A stretch of DNA of 64,000 nucleotides from Heligmosomoides polygyrus polygyrus (Eukaryota; Nematoda; Chromadorea; Rhabditida; Heligmosomidae), in assembly GCA_947396885.1 (NCBI GenBank), contig OX377204.1:1860001-1924000 (forward strand). Direction: 5' to 3'. Under the pieces are notes generated by a model. The model worked only from the letters and a program-made list of their open reading frames with translations. It did not search any database and was not told where the DNA came from. Both the position numbers and the translations under genes were made by a program. Position 1 is the first letter of the stretch, and every line of letters starts with the position of its first letter. Of the stretch, positions 10,331 through 22,200 are shown piece after piece.

Positions 10331-11520
10331 CGTTCCTATATGGTCACGTATTTACTGTTTTTTTTTGAATATACAGTAAATAAAAGAACAAACATAGCGA
10401 GAGCTTTGCCGAGGTCTGCAAAACGGAATCTGCATTCTGCAAAACTTTTTTCTAATCTGATGTTCAGTTTTAAGGATTTACTAACTACTAAATGCTGGAC
10501 TACTCTTTGACAAACTAGACCAGTCAGCGTGAGATGTGGGAAAAACCTCCCAAAAATACTTTCTTGCCGGTTCTAAAAAAATCACGTCGTAATCCTTGCT
10601 TTTTTGCTTTTTTCTTTTCCTTGCTAGTATTTTTTGGAGTTTGTTCCTAAGCAATCAACTTGATTAACAATTTCTGGTTTATTTATTTATTGCTGCACGT
10701 AAAGTGCGCCAAAGAAAACAAACATACGAAGGCGGACATAGTAACGATCAAATAACAATGCTTAACTAAAAGAACCAACACCAACAAATTCATGAGCCAC
10801 TATGACCTGCATGCGCATGGGAGAAATGTCTTTGCAGATTATTCAGAAACACTCAGAGCAAAGAACTAAAATAATCCCAAAAAGGATAGCGAGCATAACA
10901 TTATGTCGAGTTGTTTTGAAAGAGATTGATTAAAGTCGACTGAAATTTATATCGGCGTAAAAAGCGCAGGCGTTGACATTCAGTATAACTACGGTGTGAA
11001 CTATGACTTATTGTCATGCTTTCTAGCGAATATTTTCGATGCTTAATATTGGCGTACTATTATGTGCTTTAAATGAATAAAAAATAAACACTTCGCAAAA
11101 TAAATAAATGCAACAAATAAAAATATTGGTTCAAAGGTTTAATGTGATAAGTGCAAACTTACTAGATAAGACGATGGATTCTTGAAATAATCCGTAGTTA
11201 CCATAATAGTAGATAGCAGCAGAGTAGCTATTAAAAGCGTCAAGGAATACAGATTCAGCCGTCCTCGACGACAGGGCATTTCCTAGGTAATTTTGTGTAA
11301 AATATCTGCTTTAATAATTTTATCTATGCTTCTAAATAAAAGATTCTGTAGCCAAGGAAACAGTAACATTTACAAACATTTTAGTCCAAAGAATTGCCGT
11401 TTTTTTAAGTTCAGTAGAGTATTCGGACCCTACCACATCCTAAAAACCCCTAACAAGCTAATTTACGGTTTTTTATGTTTTTACTACCCGGATCCCAGCT
11501 ACCTTTGGCCATTTTGCACT
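10331..11520. other. No gene recognised
   Basis: AT-rich DNA with poly-T tracts and short open frames (for example 11,293-11,523) lacking recognisable motifs. Confidence 0.4.
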
Positions 11521-12278
11521 TAAGGGGCCATATTCAATCAACCGCTCTTCGTGTCGCGAATGCGATAGCTCGCTCCCTTGCATTTAGACTCCCACGTGCT
11601 CTCGTATCCGCTCGGGACCCTGATGAGGCGCTCCCGAGACTCCGGCCTGCCCGCGCACGCTATCGATCGCGGGCTGGCTATGCGCTGCCCCCGCCTGGTC
11701 CATTCTATACTTCGGTCGTTGAGCGGCTGCGCGAGCGCGGCTCTGGGGCGCCGCAATTGTGAGCCCGCTCCTGCCAACATCCCGGGGATCTCCTGAGCAG
11801 AGGGTTGCCGCTCCTCACGACGCAATACAGCCGGCTGCACTACAGGGAGGACGTCGAGCCTGGATAGGGGTCGCCTGACCTCGGATAACCACTACAGTTT
11901 TTCCAGCCGGAGCGGTCTTATCTACCTTGTATTTCATATTATCTAGATTCGACTCCTATATTATTAGTATGTTAGTATTGCAGCTGGGTTTATGGGGTCG
12001 TCGGGTAGTATTTGGAGGCGAAGTGTGCTCAATACAGTGCAGGTCCAATACATCACGCTCGTAGGCACCGCGGTTGGTGCGTGGTGCGGTCGTGCATCAA
12101 TCCAGGCGCTGCCCAGCGGGAGAGGTTAGAAGTCACCAGGTCAGGGTAGGGGGCGTGGCCTATTCACTTCATGGGTTCCCCCTAGTTCCCCCTGGGCATT
12201 GGGTCACCTGGTTGCCTCGTAGTACCTCGGGGCGAATGGGGAACCACGCTCAACAGGGGCATGCACCCTCGCGAGCGG
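11521..12278. other. GC-rich tract, probable non-autonomous element
   Basis: An abrupt CpG-rich block in AT-rich surroundings. Its left edge, GGGGCCATATTCAATCAACC, resembles the ends of the ATTCATCAACCG MITE group, and the matching opposite end may be the one at about 12,408. Overlapping frames on both strands are typical of GC-rich noncoding DNA. Confidence 0.4.
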
Positions 12279-12408
12279 GGCCACCGATTCGCAACACTTC
12301 GACCCCCAACGGTAAAAATACCGCCAAAGCTGATGCTGCTAAAGTTGAACATAGCTGATGCTATGTTCAACTTTACCGGCCGGTAACCGGTTGGTGAATC
12401 TGACCCCT
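12279..12408. mobile_element. MITE-like end with internal palindrome
   Basis: Right end GGTTGGTGAATCTGACCCC is the complement of the GGGGtCAGATTCACCAACC terminal pattern. The left edge (GGGGCCACCGATTCGC) is degenerate. The centre holds a 14 bp perfect inverted pair, AAAGTTGAACATAG and CTATGTTCAACTTT, around six bases. Confidence 0.5.
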
Positions 12409-12933
12409 GATTTCTTCCGCTTACAACTCCTCAAAGACAACCAGTGATGAACGAGATTCCACCGGAAGACGTACAGGCGCTCTCGTGGAGTGATCTGTAA
12501 CCTGTGTGATAGCATAATGAGCTTGAAAGTCGTCGACAAGCGCTCACACGCGCTCCACTCATTCTTGCCACCGAAAAGGCTATAAAGTTAACTGAAAATT
12601 AGTGGTTAGCTGATCCATCTCTAGACACAGAACGAAGCTCTAAGCCATTTCAGGAACAGAGAACTGAAAGATAAGTATAAATTCCCTAGTTGCAAGGCAA
12701 GTGATGATCCCACCTTGGTGTTGTCGAGGATGTAGTACTGCCCATCAATATTCGGTTCCGACAGAATCGAAGGCAGCCACCACCATAGCAGCTTCTCTCA
12801 AGAAAGCTGAAACATAATTTCGTCAAGGTAGAAAATAGAGAGACTGCTTATAATTTCGCACAAGAAAAGTTGGTTTTGACCTTCCACAACATCAATGTAC
12901 TCACAAGGAGTCCGAAGCCGTAGTTAATTTTTT
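12409..12933. other. No gene recognised
   Basis: Spacer with no supported ORF or repeat. Confidence 0.35.
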
Positions 12934-13620
12934 GCTCTTCTGTGGTCAAAAAAAGCGTGTGGAGGCGTGACTGCGATGTTCATTAGGCCCTGCTGTCACC
13001 CAACCCAATGTGGTCCTTTGGCGCAATAGGTAGTGAAGCTGCCTCTCGGCCGCACCGACTGGGTTTTACGGTTCGATCCCGATGTTGCCATAGTTTTTGC
13101 ACACATCGGCTCGTTACTATTATGTGGTTGCGCGAACACAGGAGTCAATTTGTACACGATTAATACTTTTAGTAAGTAAATATAGCCCTTTTGTGCTTTC
13201 ATTTGAGTTAACTCTTGATGGGGATATCGTGAATGCACACAAACACATACACCAGGTCATGAATTTGGTTTGATACCGGTAAGTACTTAACCCTTATTAA
13301 AAACTATAATTGTATACAAATTGACTCCTGTGATCACGCAAGTAGATAGTAATAACGAGCCGATATGTGCAAAAGCTATGGCAACACCGGAGTTCGAACC
13401 GTAAAACCCACTCGGTGCGGCCGAGAGGCGACATCAGAACCCACTGCGCTAACCAACCATGAACTTCGCGTTATCGCTTCCACACGCCTTTTTTTAACCA
13501 CAGAAGAGCACTCCGAAGAAAATTATCTATTTATTTATTTAGGTTTTCGACTACCCGCAAGGTACCCTACATTCTGTAAAAATTGCATCGCAAAAGCACA
13601 CTGCCACTTTGGAGGCTCCC
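12934..13620. repeat. Inverted repeat with convergent tRNA-like units (SINE-C pair)
   Basis: The left arm starts GCTCTTCTGTGGTC and the right arm has the complement ending at 13,509. In the left arm a tRNA-like unit on the plus strand (about 13,018-13,090) has A box TTTGGCGCAATAGGTAG and B box GGTTCGATCCC. In the right arm its inverted partner (about 13,460-13,385) has A box GTTAGCGCAGTGG and B box GGTTCGAACTCC. They share an anticodon-arm region with CTCGGCCGCACCGA. The right arm continues to about 13,620 with a segment shared with 16.9-17.0 kb. No intact tRNA is claimed. Confidence 0.75.
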
Positions 13621-14324
13621 CTTATAAGAATGTTCCCCGCGCCCTAGGTTTTCGTGTAAAAGTAGGGAAAATAATTAAAACCTTCGTTCGAAAGGCGTAC
13701 AACGCCATATTTCCTGAACCGAGCTCTGCCATCTATATAGGATCAAAATGTATAGTGAACGATGAGTCTGACAGCAAAAGAATAAGGAATGATAGCGTAT
13801 CCCTTCCATATGTCCAAATTTTTACCTACACCAAAGCAGATTTAAAATTCTACACATTTTTTATCCTGAATTTAGTTAGCTTCATTTATTTTCTTCTCGG
13901 TATAGAAAACCTCGTTTGAGAAAAAATGGTCTAGCACAGTGTAAAAATACAACAGTATAACGTCATTTAATTAAATTTTAAAACTGCAAAGTCTATATTT
14001 GAACAGAAGTTTGGAGGGTGGCAAGAAAAATTATGTCGTTTTATTGACATAATCAATACTGTAATTAATGGTATGTGAAGGGTCTCGAAACAGTAGACAA
14101 CGTCACGCAAACCATAATCTTGATGGATACAATCTGCTGTCGAGCAAAGCGGAAGCGCCAATTAAACAACGATAAAGATCGTCCTGGCTGAAAACAGCAC
14201 CCCGCTCATGTTCCTCTATGAAGTTTCCCTTTTTATTTTTTATTTTTAAACATATTTTACATAGAGCTGTGTATGTTCTTGTAATTAGAACGGCCTCCTC
14301 AGTTAACTTAGATAAAAGTTGTAC
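13621..14324. other. No gene recognised
   Basis: A frame stays open from inside the repeat to 13,919 but shows no domain or coding evidence. The remainder is AT-rich. Confidence 0.35.
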
Positions 14325-15186
14325 ACCATTTTCACGTCGAGTTGGACGCCTTCAAATCAAATTCGACACTTTTCACGTCAAATTGAACACTTCTAAGCCA
14401 AGCTAAGACTCTTCAAGTCAAAGAAAACTCTTCCAATTTAAAATGAACTTTTTTACATTGAACTGGAGACTCTCCAAAATGTTAAAATAATTTTTTGTTC
14501 GAGGAAAATTTTAGAATAACTTTCTTTGAAGTTTAAATTTCTTCCCAATAAGAGAACACATAGTCTGAAATTTTGAAAAACTTTATCTTTTGAGGAAAAA
14601 TAACGATTTGAAGCATGTTTTGAAGAACAGGAAGGCAGCCATTTAATTTTGCAAAACTGAGATTGCGCCATGCCTCAGTCCGGAGCCTCGCGATTTTTAT
14701 TCGATTGTAGAAAATTTTCTGTTTGCATGCAGTTTTACATCTGCAAACGGTGCAACATAAACAATTATAAAAAACGCACATATCCTGACTTTCTTGCTGC
14801 ATGCGAGCAGTATTTACACTATCTATCAGATAAACATGGCGATTTGCTTTCCGAGCGCATGGCGCGATCCAGTCTTTTATATCACTGCTTGATTGTTGCT
14901 GTACTGCGCTTTAAAACAAAATTTAATTTATCATTTTTTTTAAAAAGTAAAATTTTTATAAAATTATTACACTCATTGGGCAGCTGAAGTAAAAAAAAAT
15001 CAAAAAAGGTGTTCTGAATTTTCTTTGTTCAAGAAATTATTCCGACTTTCTTGTAGAGTTTTAAATTTAACGTGTAAAAAGCTCGTTTAAATTTAAAAAC
15101 GTTCAGTTTGATTTCAAAGTTTATAGGCCAGCTTAGAAGAGTGTCCAGTTTGATTTGAAAAGTGTCAAATTTGACGTGAAAATGGT
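14325..15186. repeat. Foldback repeat family FB, copy B
   Basis: 862 bp between ACCATTTTCACGTC and its complement GACGTGAAAATGGT. The arms consist of tandem TTCAAATCAAATTG-like motifs. The core is homologous to copy A, and a plus frame at 14,670-14,987 is alignable with the copy A frame (shared VCMQF..CKRCNINN and MAR.SLL blocks). Confidence 0.8.
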
Positions 15187-15427
15187 ATAATTAAAAGTCA
15201 ATTGACAAAAGTCAATTTTTTAATTTTAACATGCTTTTCAACGCAATCTTTATAGAACGCATCTATTTACATATGCAGAGATGGATGAATTAGCTAAGTC
15301 AAAACGCTAGAGGTGTTCCCGTTCTGTATTATACAATGTCTAAAACTAAAAAATTGTTGCAGCTCTAGAAAAAAATAACTCCAGTTATGCGAACCATTCA
15401 TGGGCCAATAAGGATTTTGCCTACCAT
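15187..15427. other. No gene recognised
   Basis: Spacer between foldback copy B and the SINE-B inverted pair. Confidence 0.35.
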
Positions 15428-15713
15428 GTTGCTACAGGATGTTTTGTTGCAATCAAAACTCTTGCACCAGGCGGGACTCGAACTCGCACCTTCTGCTTTC
15501 CGAGCAGCGATGCTACTCCTTACACCACCGGCGCTGTCCCGTATCACGGCTGGGTGCTAACAGACCTCGAGGATATCGCGGATGTTACGTCCGGGCAAAC
15601 AATGCCGGCAGCGCAACGCGTAGCATCGCTGCCCGGAAAGTAGAAGATGCGGGTTCGACTCCCGCCTGGCGCAAGAGCTTTGATCGCAATGAAACATCCT
15701 GTAGCAACATGTA
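15428..15713. repeat. Inverted repeat of tRNA-like SINE-B (divergent)
   Basis: Arms of about 87 bp start with GTTGCTACAGGATGTTT on each strand. The left arm, read on the minus strand, is a near-complete tRNA-like unit: acceptor GCGCCGG with a pairing 3' strand, A box GGTGTAAGGAGTAG and B box AGTTCGAGTCCCG. Its anticodon loop has C instead of U33. The right arm keeps the 3' half. The same unit is inserted alone at 9.77 kb. Confidence 0.75.
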
Positions 15714-15825
15714 GCCTCTCTACCAGCCGCTACGGGCTAAAGCAAAGGCGTTAGACCATTTTTCCTATCGTTATCTACTCGGTTAAATAAGTAATTATGT
15801 ATATTTTGTTAATAATCTCTCGGCT

Positions 15826-16124
15826 GGGCGCGTGTAGTGCAGTCGGAGGAGGCGCCGACTGTCGCCTGCACCCGATACCAGGCTCCTGGTTCGGATTTCC
15901 CGCCCAGGCCAACCAAGCCTTCCATCCCTCCGGGGTCGGTAAATTGGAACCAGACTTGTCTGGGAAGGATAAAGCGCTGAGTTGTTCATCGTCTGACCAC
16001 CGCAAGTCATTCTATGGCCAAATACGCATTCAAATCGCTCCACGACATCCCTTAGAAGTAGAATGAGTGGCGCATCTCAAAAGGAATTGAGTAGTGCCGT
16101 CCTTTGTCCTTTATCTTTATCTTT
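15826..16124 (+). mobile_element. SINE-A (tRNA-derived), near full length
   Basis: Head with A box TAGTGCAGTCGGAGGAGG and B box TGGTTCGGATTTCCC, body containing CTTCCATCCCTCCGGGGTC and GGGAAGGATAAAGCGCTGA, and tail GTCCTTTGTCCTTTATC. It matches the 18.8 kb copy throughout. Confidence 0.85.
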
Positions 16125-16295
16125 AATCACTCGGCTACGTAACTGGCCATAATTTATGTCCTAAGAAGATTATTGATTTTCCGTTTTTAGATTTATTGCG
16201 TAATTTTTCAAATTTTCGCGTACAGTTGACTGTATATACATTTTCAGTGAACTGGTGGAAGCATATTAGAAACTATAAATCAGTGCGAGAAATCG

Positions 16296-19200
16296 ATGAT
16301 ATTTGTGAAGAAATTATTTCTTACGCTGATCGTACTGACGTTGATATCTCTGATCTTCTGGCCAGAATTAAAGATCGCAGCTCTCACGTACTTGTACGAA
16401 GCTTCTGAAGAGGTGAAATATGTCGGCTTCACCCTAAACGGTGGACGAATGGGTAATCAGGTGAGCGCTGCTGCACAGAACTCTCTTCTTCATTTTAAAT
16501 TACTATTATTCCTACTTTAAACTAACGATAGTTTCCGATCGATTAGAACCACCAATTTGAACTTTTAGTTCAGCTCGCTGTAAATATGGTCATTCAGTCT
16601 ACGATTACGGCTTTGTTAGTCTAATTTTGCCTACCATTTCCGGTTTTTAAATGGCAATTTGGAAGCGGTTTTTTCATCTGAAACTGCTCGCCGATCGCAC
16701 CTGCTTAGAACCGCTCAATCGACATTATTTGCAGTTGTTTCACCTCATTACCGGCTATGGTATTTCGCGAACTCTTGGTCGGATTCACTATCTACCCTAC
16801 GAGGAGAGCGTAATGACAGTTGTGCTGAAATATTTGGAGGACTTCAAGGAAATCTTCCCACTACTAGAACACACCTATGTGATTGCACCGGTGAGTGGTT
16901 TGGATTTGTACAATTTGTGCAGCTTAAACCTAACAAGGAAAGCCTCCAAACCGGCGGTGAGCTTTTGCGATGCAATTTTTAAGGATGTAGGGTACCGTCT
17001 GGGGAGTTCAAAACCATAGTTACCCTTTTCGGAATGCTCTTCAGTGGTCGAGAAAAAAGCGTGTGGACGCGTAAGCGCGATGTTCATCACGCCCTGCTGC
17101 CACCCAGCCCCATGTGGTCGGTTGGCGTAATGGTAGTGTTGTACCTTCATAGGTGCATGGTCGTCGGTTCGATTCCCCTTTGTACTGGTGTTTTTGCATT
17201 TTGCGATTCATCATCAGTGGAATACTTTACCCCTATTTTCAACACATTTAAAAAAAAACAAGAGAAAAACGAGAAAACACGGCAACAAATGGAAGAGAAT
17301 TTGCCGGTGATCGCGGCCAAAGGGACTTGAATCCGTAACACTTGTAGCCCATTCCCCGGGAGGAGCGTGCTATTGCTCGACTGTATTGGCTCTTCGCCAG
17401 CCTATTCACTAGATCTCTCCCCTATCGAATATTATTACTTCAAGCATTTAGAACGTCGTGTAAAGTACAAAAATTCAGCTGCCAAGGTGATGTCGAAAAT
17501 GTCTTCTTGGGCCGGATTCATGAACGCGGCCGGAGGTAAATTCTACCCCCACTTACCTCGACGGCCTTTACCTGCCACTTTCCCCGAACTTACCTCCGTT
17601 TTCTGATTCATGACGGCCAAGGCAAGGGTTTTGCTCCGCGGCCAATTTCTGACCCGATGTACATGCCTCCGCTGGCCCGCTGGCATCAGCTAACAACGAA
17701 GCCAAGCAGTCACACTTGCTGCTGTGACGTCGCTGGCACCGACACTAGCAGCATCGTATTTAGGGGAAATGAAATGTTAAATGGGGGATTGGGTAAGGGG
17801 GAGGGGCTGGTGGAGGGAGGGAGAGGGGTGGAAACTAGTAGCATAGCAGGAAGTAGAGAAACAATGGTAAATGTGGGCCTACATGACTAATAATGGGTGC
17901 CATCCACCACAGTAGCCTCCATAGACAACATATGCCAAGGAAGGCTAAGGTGGCGGACGGGCATAGTCCACCCACGCAAATCGTAAATTACGATTTGCGT
18001 GGTGGACTAGGCTCATGGTGGCCCAAGTCGAACCACAATTACCCTAAAGGAAGCAATTTACTTAAAAAATAAGTGGCACTGTGGGCCGCCATGGTCCAAA
18101 GAGCCCAAAAAATCATGGAATGCAAGCCTAATAGAGAAAAACAAAGGGTAAAACAACTCACCGAAGTGCGGCGAAAGATGTGCGCATGGCCACGGCAACT
18201 AGGCGCCCCTGCCAGGCATTGAATTTGCGAGAACTGCTTAAGGGCCAGCTGAGACATGTATTGGGTCAGAAGTTGGCCGCGGAGGAAAACCCTCGCGTTG
18301 GAGGTAAATGTTCCCCGACGCGCTGAAGGGGTAGCATTTACCTCGACACTTACCTCGGATTTCTCCCGCCGCGCGTTCATAAATCGCGCGTAAGTGGGGA
18401 GTGGGGGTAGATTTTGCACTTACCCGCCGGTAAATCGTTCATGAATCCGGGCCCTTATGTTTTAATAATTCTCGTAGTTCTGATTTTTATCAAAATAGAA
18501 TGCCTAAGCTACTGTCGCGTTGGGAAACGTGTATTAATTGCAAAGGTGCTCATTTGAATCGAAAAAATTGCTTTCATTCATAATTAGGATCTGTCAAAGT
18601 TTTCAGTCAAAATCGGCCATTTCATATGCAACGACCTAAGCGCTCCTGAGCAAGTCTGCGATAGGATTCTCCAAACGTCTTCTGTGTTCAGAAATGCAAA
18701 CTCGCTGAGAACAGTATTCCAGAATGGAACAAGCGATAGTGTCGTGCCCTTTGCCGGTTCGTGCTGTGCTTACGACGATCCAAGAAGGTAAGATCTTTCT
18801 TGGCAATAGTATAAGGATAAGGATAAAGGACGGCGTTACTCAATTCCTTCTGGGATGCGCCAGCGCATTCTACTTCTACGGGATGTCGTGGAGGCGACAC
18901 GAATGCGTATTTTGGCCATACAATGACTTGCGGTGGCCAGCCGATGAACAAGTAGCGCTTTATCCTTCCCAGACGAGTCTGGTACCAATTCACCGACCCC
19001 GGAGAGATAGAAGGCTTGGTTGGCCTAGGCGGGAAATCCGAATCAGGAACCTGGTATCGGGTGCACGCGACAACCGGCACCTCCTCCGACTGCGCTACAC
19101 ACGCCTTCTTGGCAATGGTACCACAAACAACCTCCCATGTTTTTCATGTTTGTTGATGTTTCTATAAAGGAAAAATAAGAGAGGTCGGCATCAGTCAATC

Positions 19201-22200
19201 CGTTTGTGAGATGCACAACGCATTCTACCTCTATGAGACATCGTGGAGGTAATCTGAATGGTTTTTTTGTTGTCTACGCATGACTTGCAGCGGGCAGTCG
19301 ATGGAGAAGTCAGTGTTTTGCCTTTCCCAGGGAAGTCCGCTACCAATTTCCGAAGGGATTTAGGGCTTGCTGGCCCCAGGAGGAGACCCCCTCCCTCAGC
19401 TGCCTTCCATCGCTACGAGCTCGGTAAATTGGTACCAGACTTATTTGGGAAGGACAAAGCTCTGATTTTTTCAACGTCTGGCAACCTAAGGTACTTGTGA
19501 AGCAAAGGGCCCGTGGTGCCGTGGGGTTGCTGGGAAACATGTTAACGCGGCAAACCCACGGCACCACGGGGCCGGTACTTATGAAGCACCCGTCCTCGGG
19601 TGCCGTGGGTTGCCGCGTTTCCGTTGCCGTTGCCGCGTTAACATGTTTTCCGGCAGCCCCACGGCACAACGGGCCCTCTGCTTCATAAGTACCGGTCATT
19701 GTATGGGCCAAATATGCATTCAAATCACTTCTGCGAGGTCATGCAGAGGAAGAATGCGTGGCGCGTCTTCAGTGGAACTGACTAGCACCGTCCTTTATTA
19801 TATCACTTTGCCTTTTCATGCTCACGTTGTGTTCCAGGCTGTCAGATCATCCCGCTACCTATCTGCACTTGGACGTAATGTACGGTCAGAATCCACGATA
19901 TTTTAAGGAATATCTGGATGATGTCCGCCGAATTCTACGGTTTTCCTCGGATGTATGCGAAAGAGGAGACGATCTGATTGACAGCCTAAACCTGTACGGT
20001 GGATCGATCGGTCTTTAATTTCTCTGGATGCTAGGTCAGCCCTCAGCATCTTTATAGAACCCGCAACAGCATGGTATGTGTCCACAATAGAAGGACGGAC
20101 TTTGTCGAGCGAAACGTCGCCACGGATGTCGACAAGACGGTTCTGGCGGCGAACACAGTGGCGCTAAAAATGGTTTGGTTTGCTAGCCCTTCGGCACTTT
20201 TGCTGTTAGAAGGACGATTCTGAGACCAATAGCTTTATAATGGAGGTGAACTTCCGGTATCTGCATTTTTTTTAGGACTCACCAATAGGTGACCGGATTT
20301 TCGTCTACTGGTGACCGTCCTTCCTGAAGAATGCTTTAAGCAGCAGTGCTCTCATTAAAATTAATCGATATTGGTCGAAAGGTCCACACCGTTTGCTGTC
20401 CGACGGCACTAATACTGCTCCAATTCCTATAGTCATTTTGAGCAAGGTCTGATCTCTGGCACCTCTCCTGGATGTGGTCGAACGTTGTTCGACGGCAGTT
20501 TACGTCTTCTGTCTTCTGAATCTGGACGATTGTTGCACAACGTCTGTGACACATTTGCTGAGTGTCGCGACGTAGCCACGACGTCGCTGGGACGCATTTT
20601 GCATATCGATACACATGGCACGACTTCTGTGACGTGTTCTGAATTCCCATGTGCATTGGACGATCCTAAGAAAAAATCCTGTTCCCTCTTAGTGACCCCC
20701 TTCACAGGCCCCCTTACTGATCTCCCTTCACTGGTCCTTCTTTACTGGTTCTCCTTACTCTTCTGAATCCCTACGGACTTTGGACAACGTATTCGGTACG
20801 TCTTCTGAATCCCGGCGCTTGGCACTTAATCCCTATCCATATCCTGTGCAACTTGGGTGATCCGCCGCCAAGGTTACAGGTTCGCCAGCAATCGCTGATG
20901 GTTAAGCTCAAAAAAGGCCGGTCTTTCTCATCGTGACGGACACGTGACGTTAACTGAATTAATTGCAGTAGAACTAGACTCTTCGACCACCTCCAAATCT
21001 GAAGAGCCTGCTCACTGCATCAAGAATCTATGAAGAGAAAAGTGGCCGAAACAACTGCACAACCAATAAAATCTGTCAACTACGTGGCACTGTGTATCAG
21101 ATCATATGCGAAGGCTGTGGTCAGAACTATATAGGAGAAGCGATGCGACCGCTTTACAGACGCCTGGGCGAGCATGTCCGAGCGTTGCGAAACCCCGCTT
21201 CTTACCCTACGTACAGCTTTTCGCGACACAGCACCCTCCACCACACTCATGAAGCCCCTCCTGCAATCAAAGTTAACGTGTTACACCGCTCACTGATAAC
21301 CCCGCTAGAAAGGAAGCTGCTCGAAGCCATTGCAATAAAGAGGCTGAACCACGAAATCAACAATAGGGATGAGCAGACCGAGGCGCTGAGGCTTATCATG
21401 TAGTGATTAAGAAGACCAGTGGCAACGTTGTTTACAGTAACTTTATTTGTAAGGAGCATCGCTGCGGTGGGGCTCTGTTAGCGAGGCCTGCTTGGTTAGT
21501 GTTTTGCCATCATTATTATTGCATAGTTTGGCGATGGTATCACTATATGTAATGTTATTAAAGGCCTGAGGAAGCTGTTAAGCAGCGAAAGCTAGCCGAT
21601 AAAGAATACTGGAGTCTCAATTGTGCCAATTACATCGAATTACATATGAGGTTCAGGGATAGCTCCATTCTACAGTAGGACTAGTTTAAGAATGAGCAGT
21701 ATTGTAGTTCACTGGTGAAATTTCACCTGTATGGGAGCGAGCCTTCACCAGAGCTTTTGGGCGGGTGTTTGAAGTGGCTTAAAGATTGCTGAGAAATACG
21801 ATTCAAACTCCCGTCATAGGATATATGTGTGAATTTCAATAGAAATATTGCCCATATGCGGGATAACTTTATCTGTGCACTATAATGGACTCTGCAGTTG
21901 ATAGCTGCAAGTGTCTGAAATGGTGCGCCCGCACCCGCAGTACCATGCTAGGAATTTAGGAACCGTTCTCACCAAAACTGGCACCGTCGTACCATGCAGA
22001 CGCCGCTTCTTCCTGCTCAGACTCGATTCTCATTTCAGGGAACTAGGCGATTTCTGCTCTTTGGTGATGACCAAGAGTTTATGCACAACTTGTCGCACCT
22101 AATCATGGAATCGGAGAAATCGCAAGAAGGGGTAAGTGTGGACCCTCTGCACAGTTGGGCTTAGCATCCTAATTATTAAGGCGGTGTTGATCTCCAATTT

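Noticed and set aside
13365..13919. 184-codon plus-strand frame
   Set aside because: Begins inside the tRNA-like inverted repeat, has no domain and no splice context.
15440..15530. A functional tRNA gene
   Set aside because: Cloverleaf pairing is partial, position 33 is C and copies are truncated and dispersed; treated as SINE-derived.
16891..16960. A small apparent GT11 exon bounded by TTGTGCAG and GTGAGC
   Set aside because: The sequence (from GCCTCCAAA on) is part of the SINE-C repeat also found at 13.5-13.6 kb, so it is not GT11 coding.
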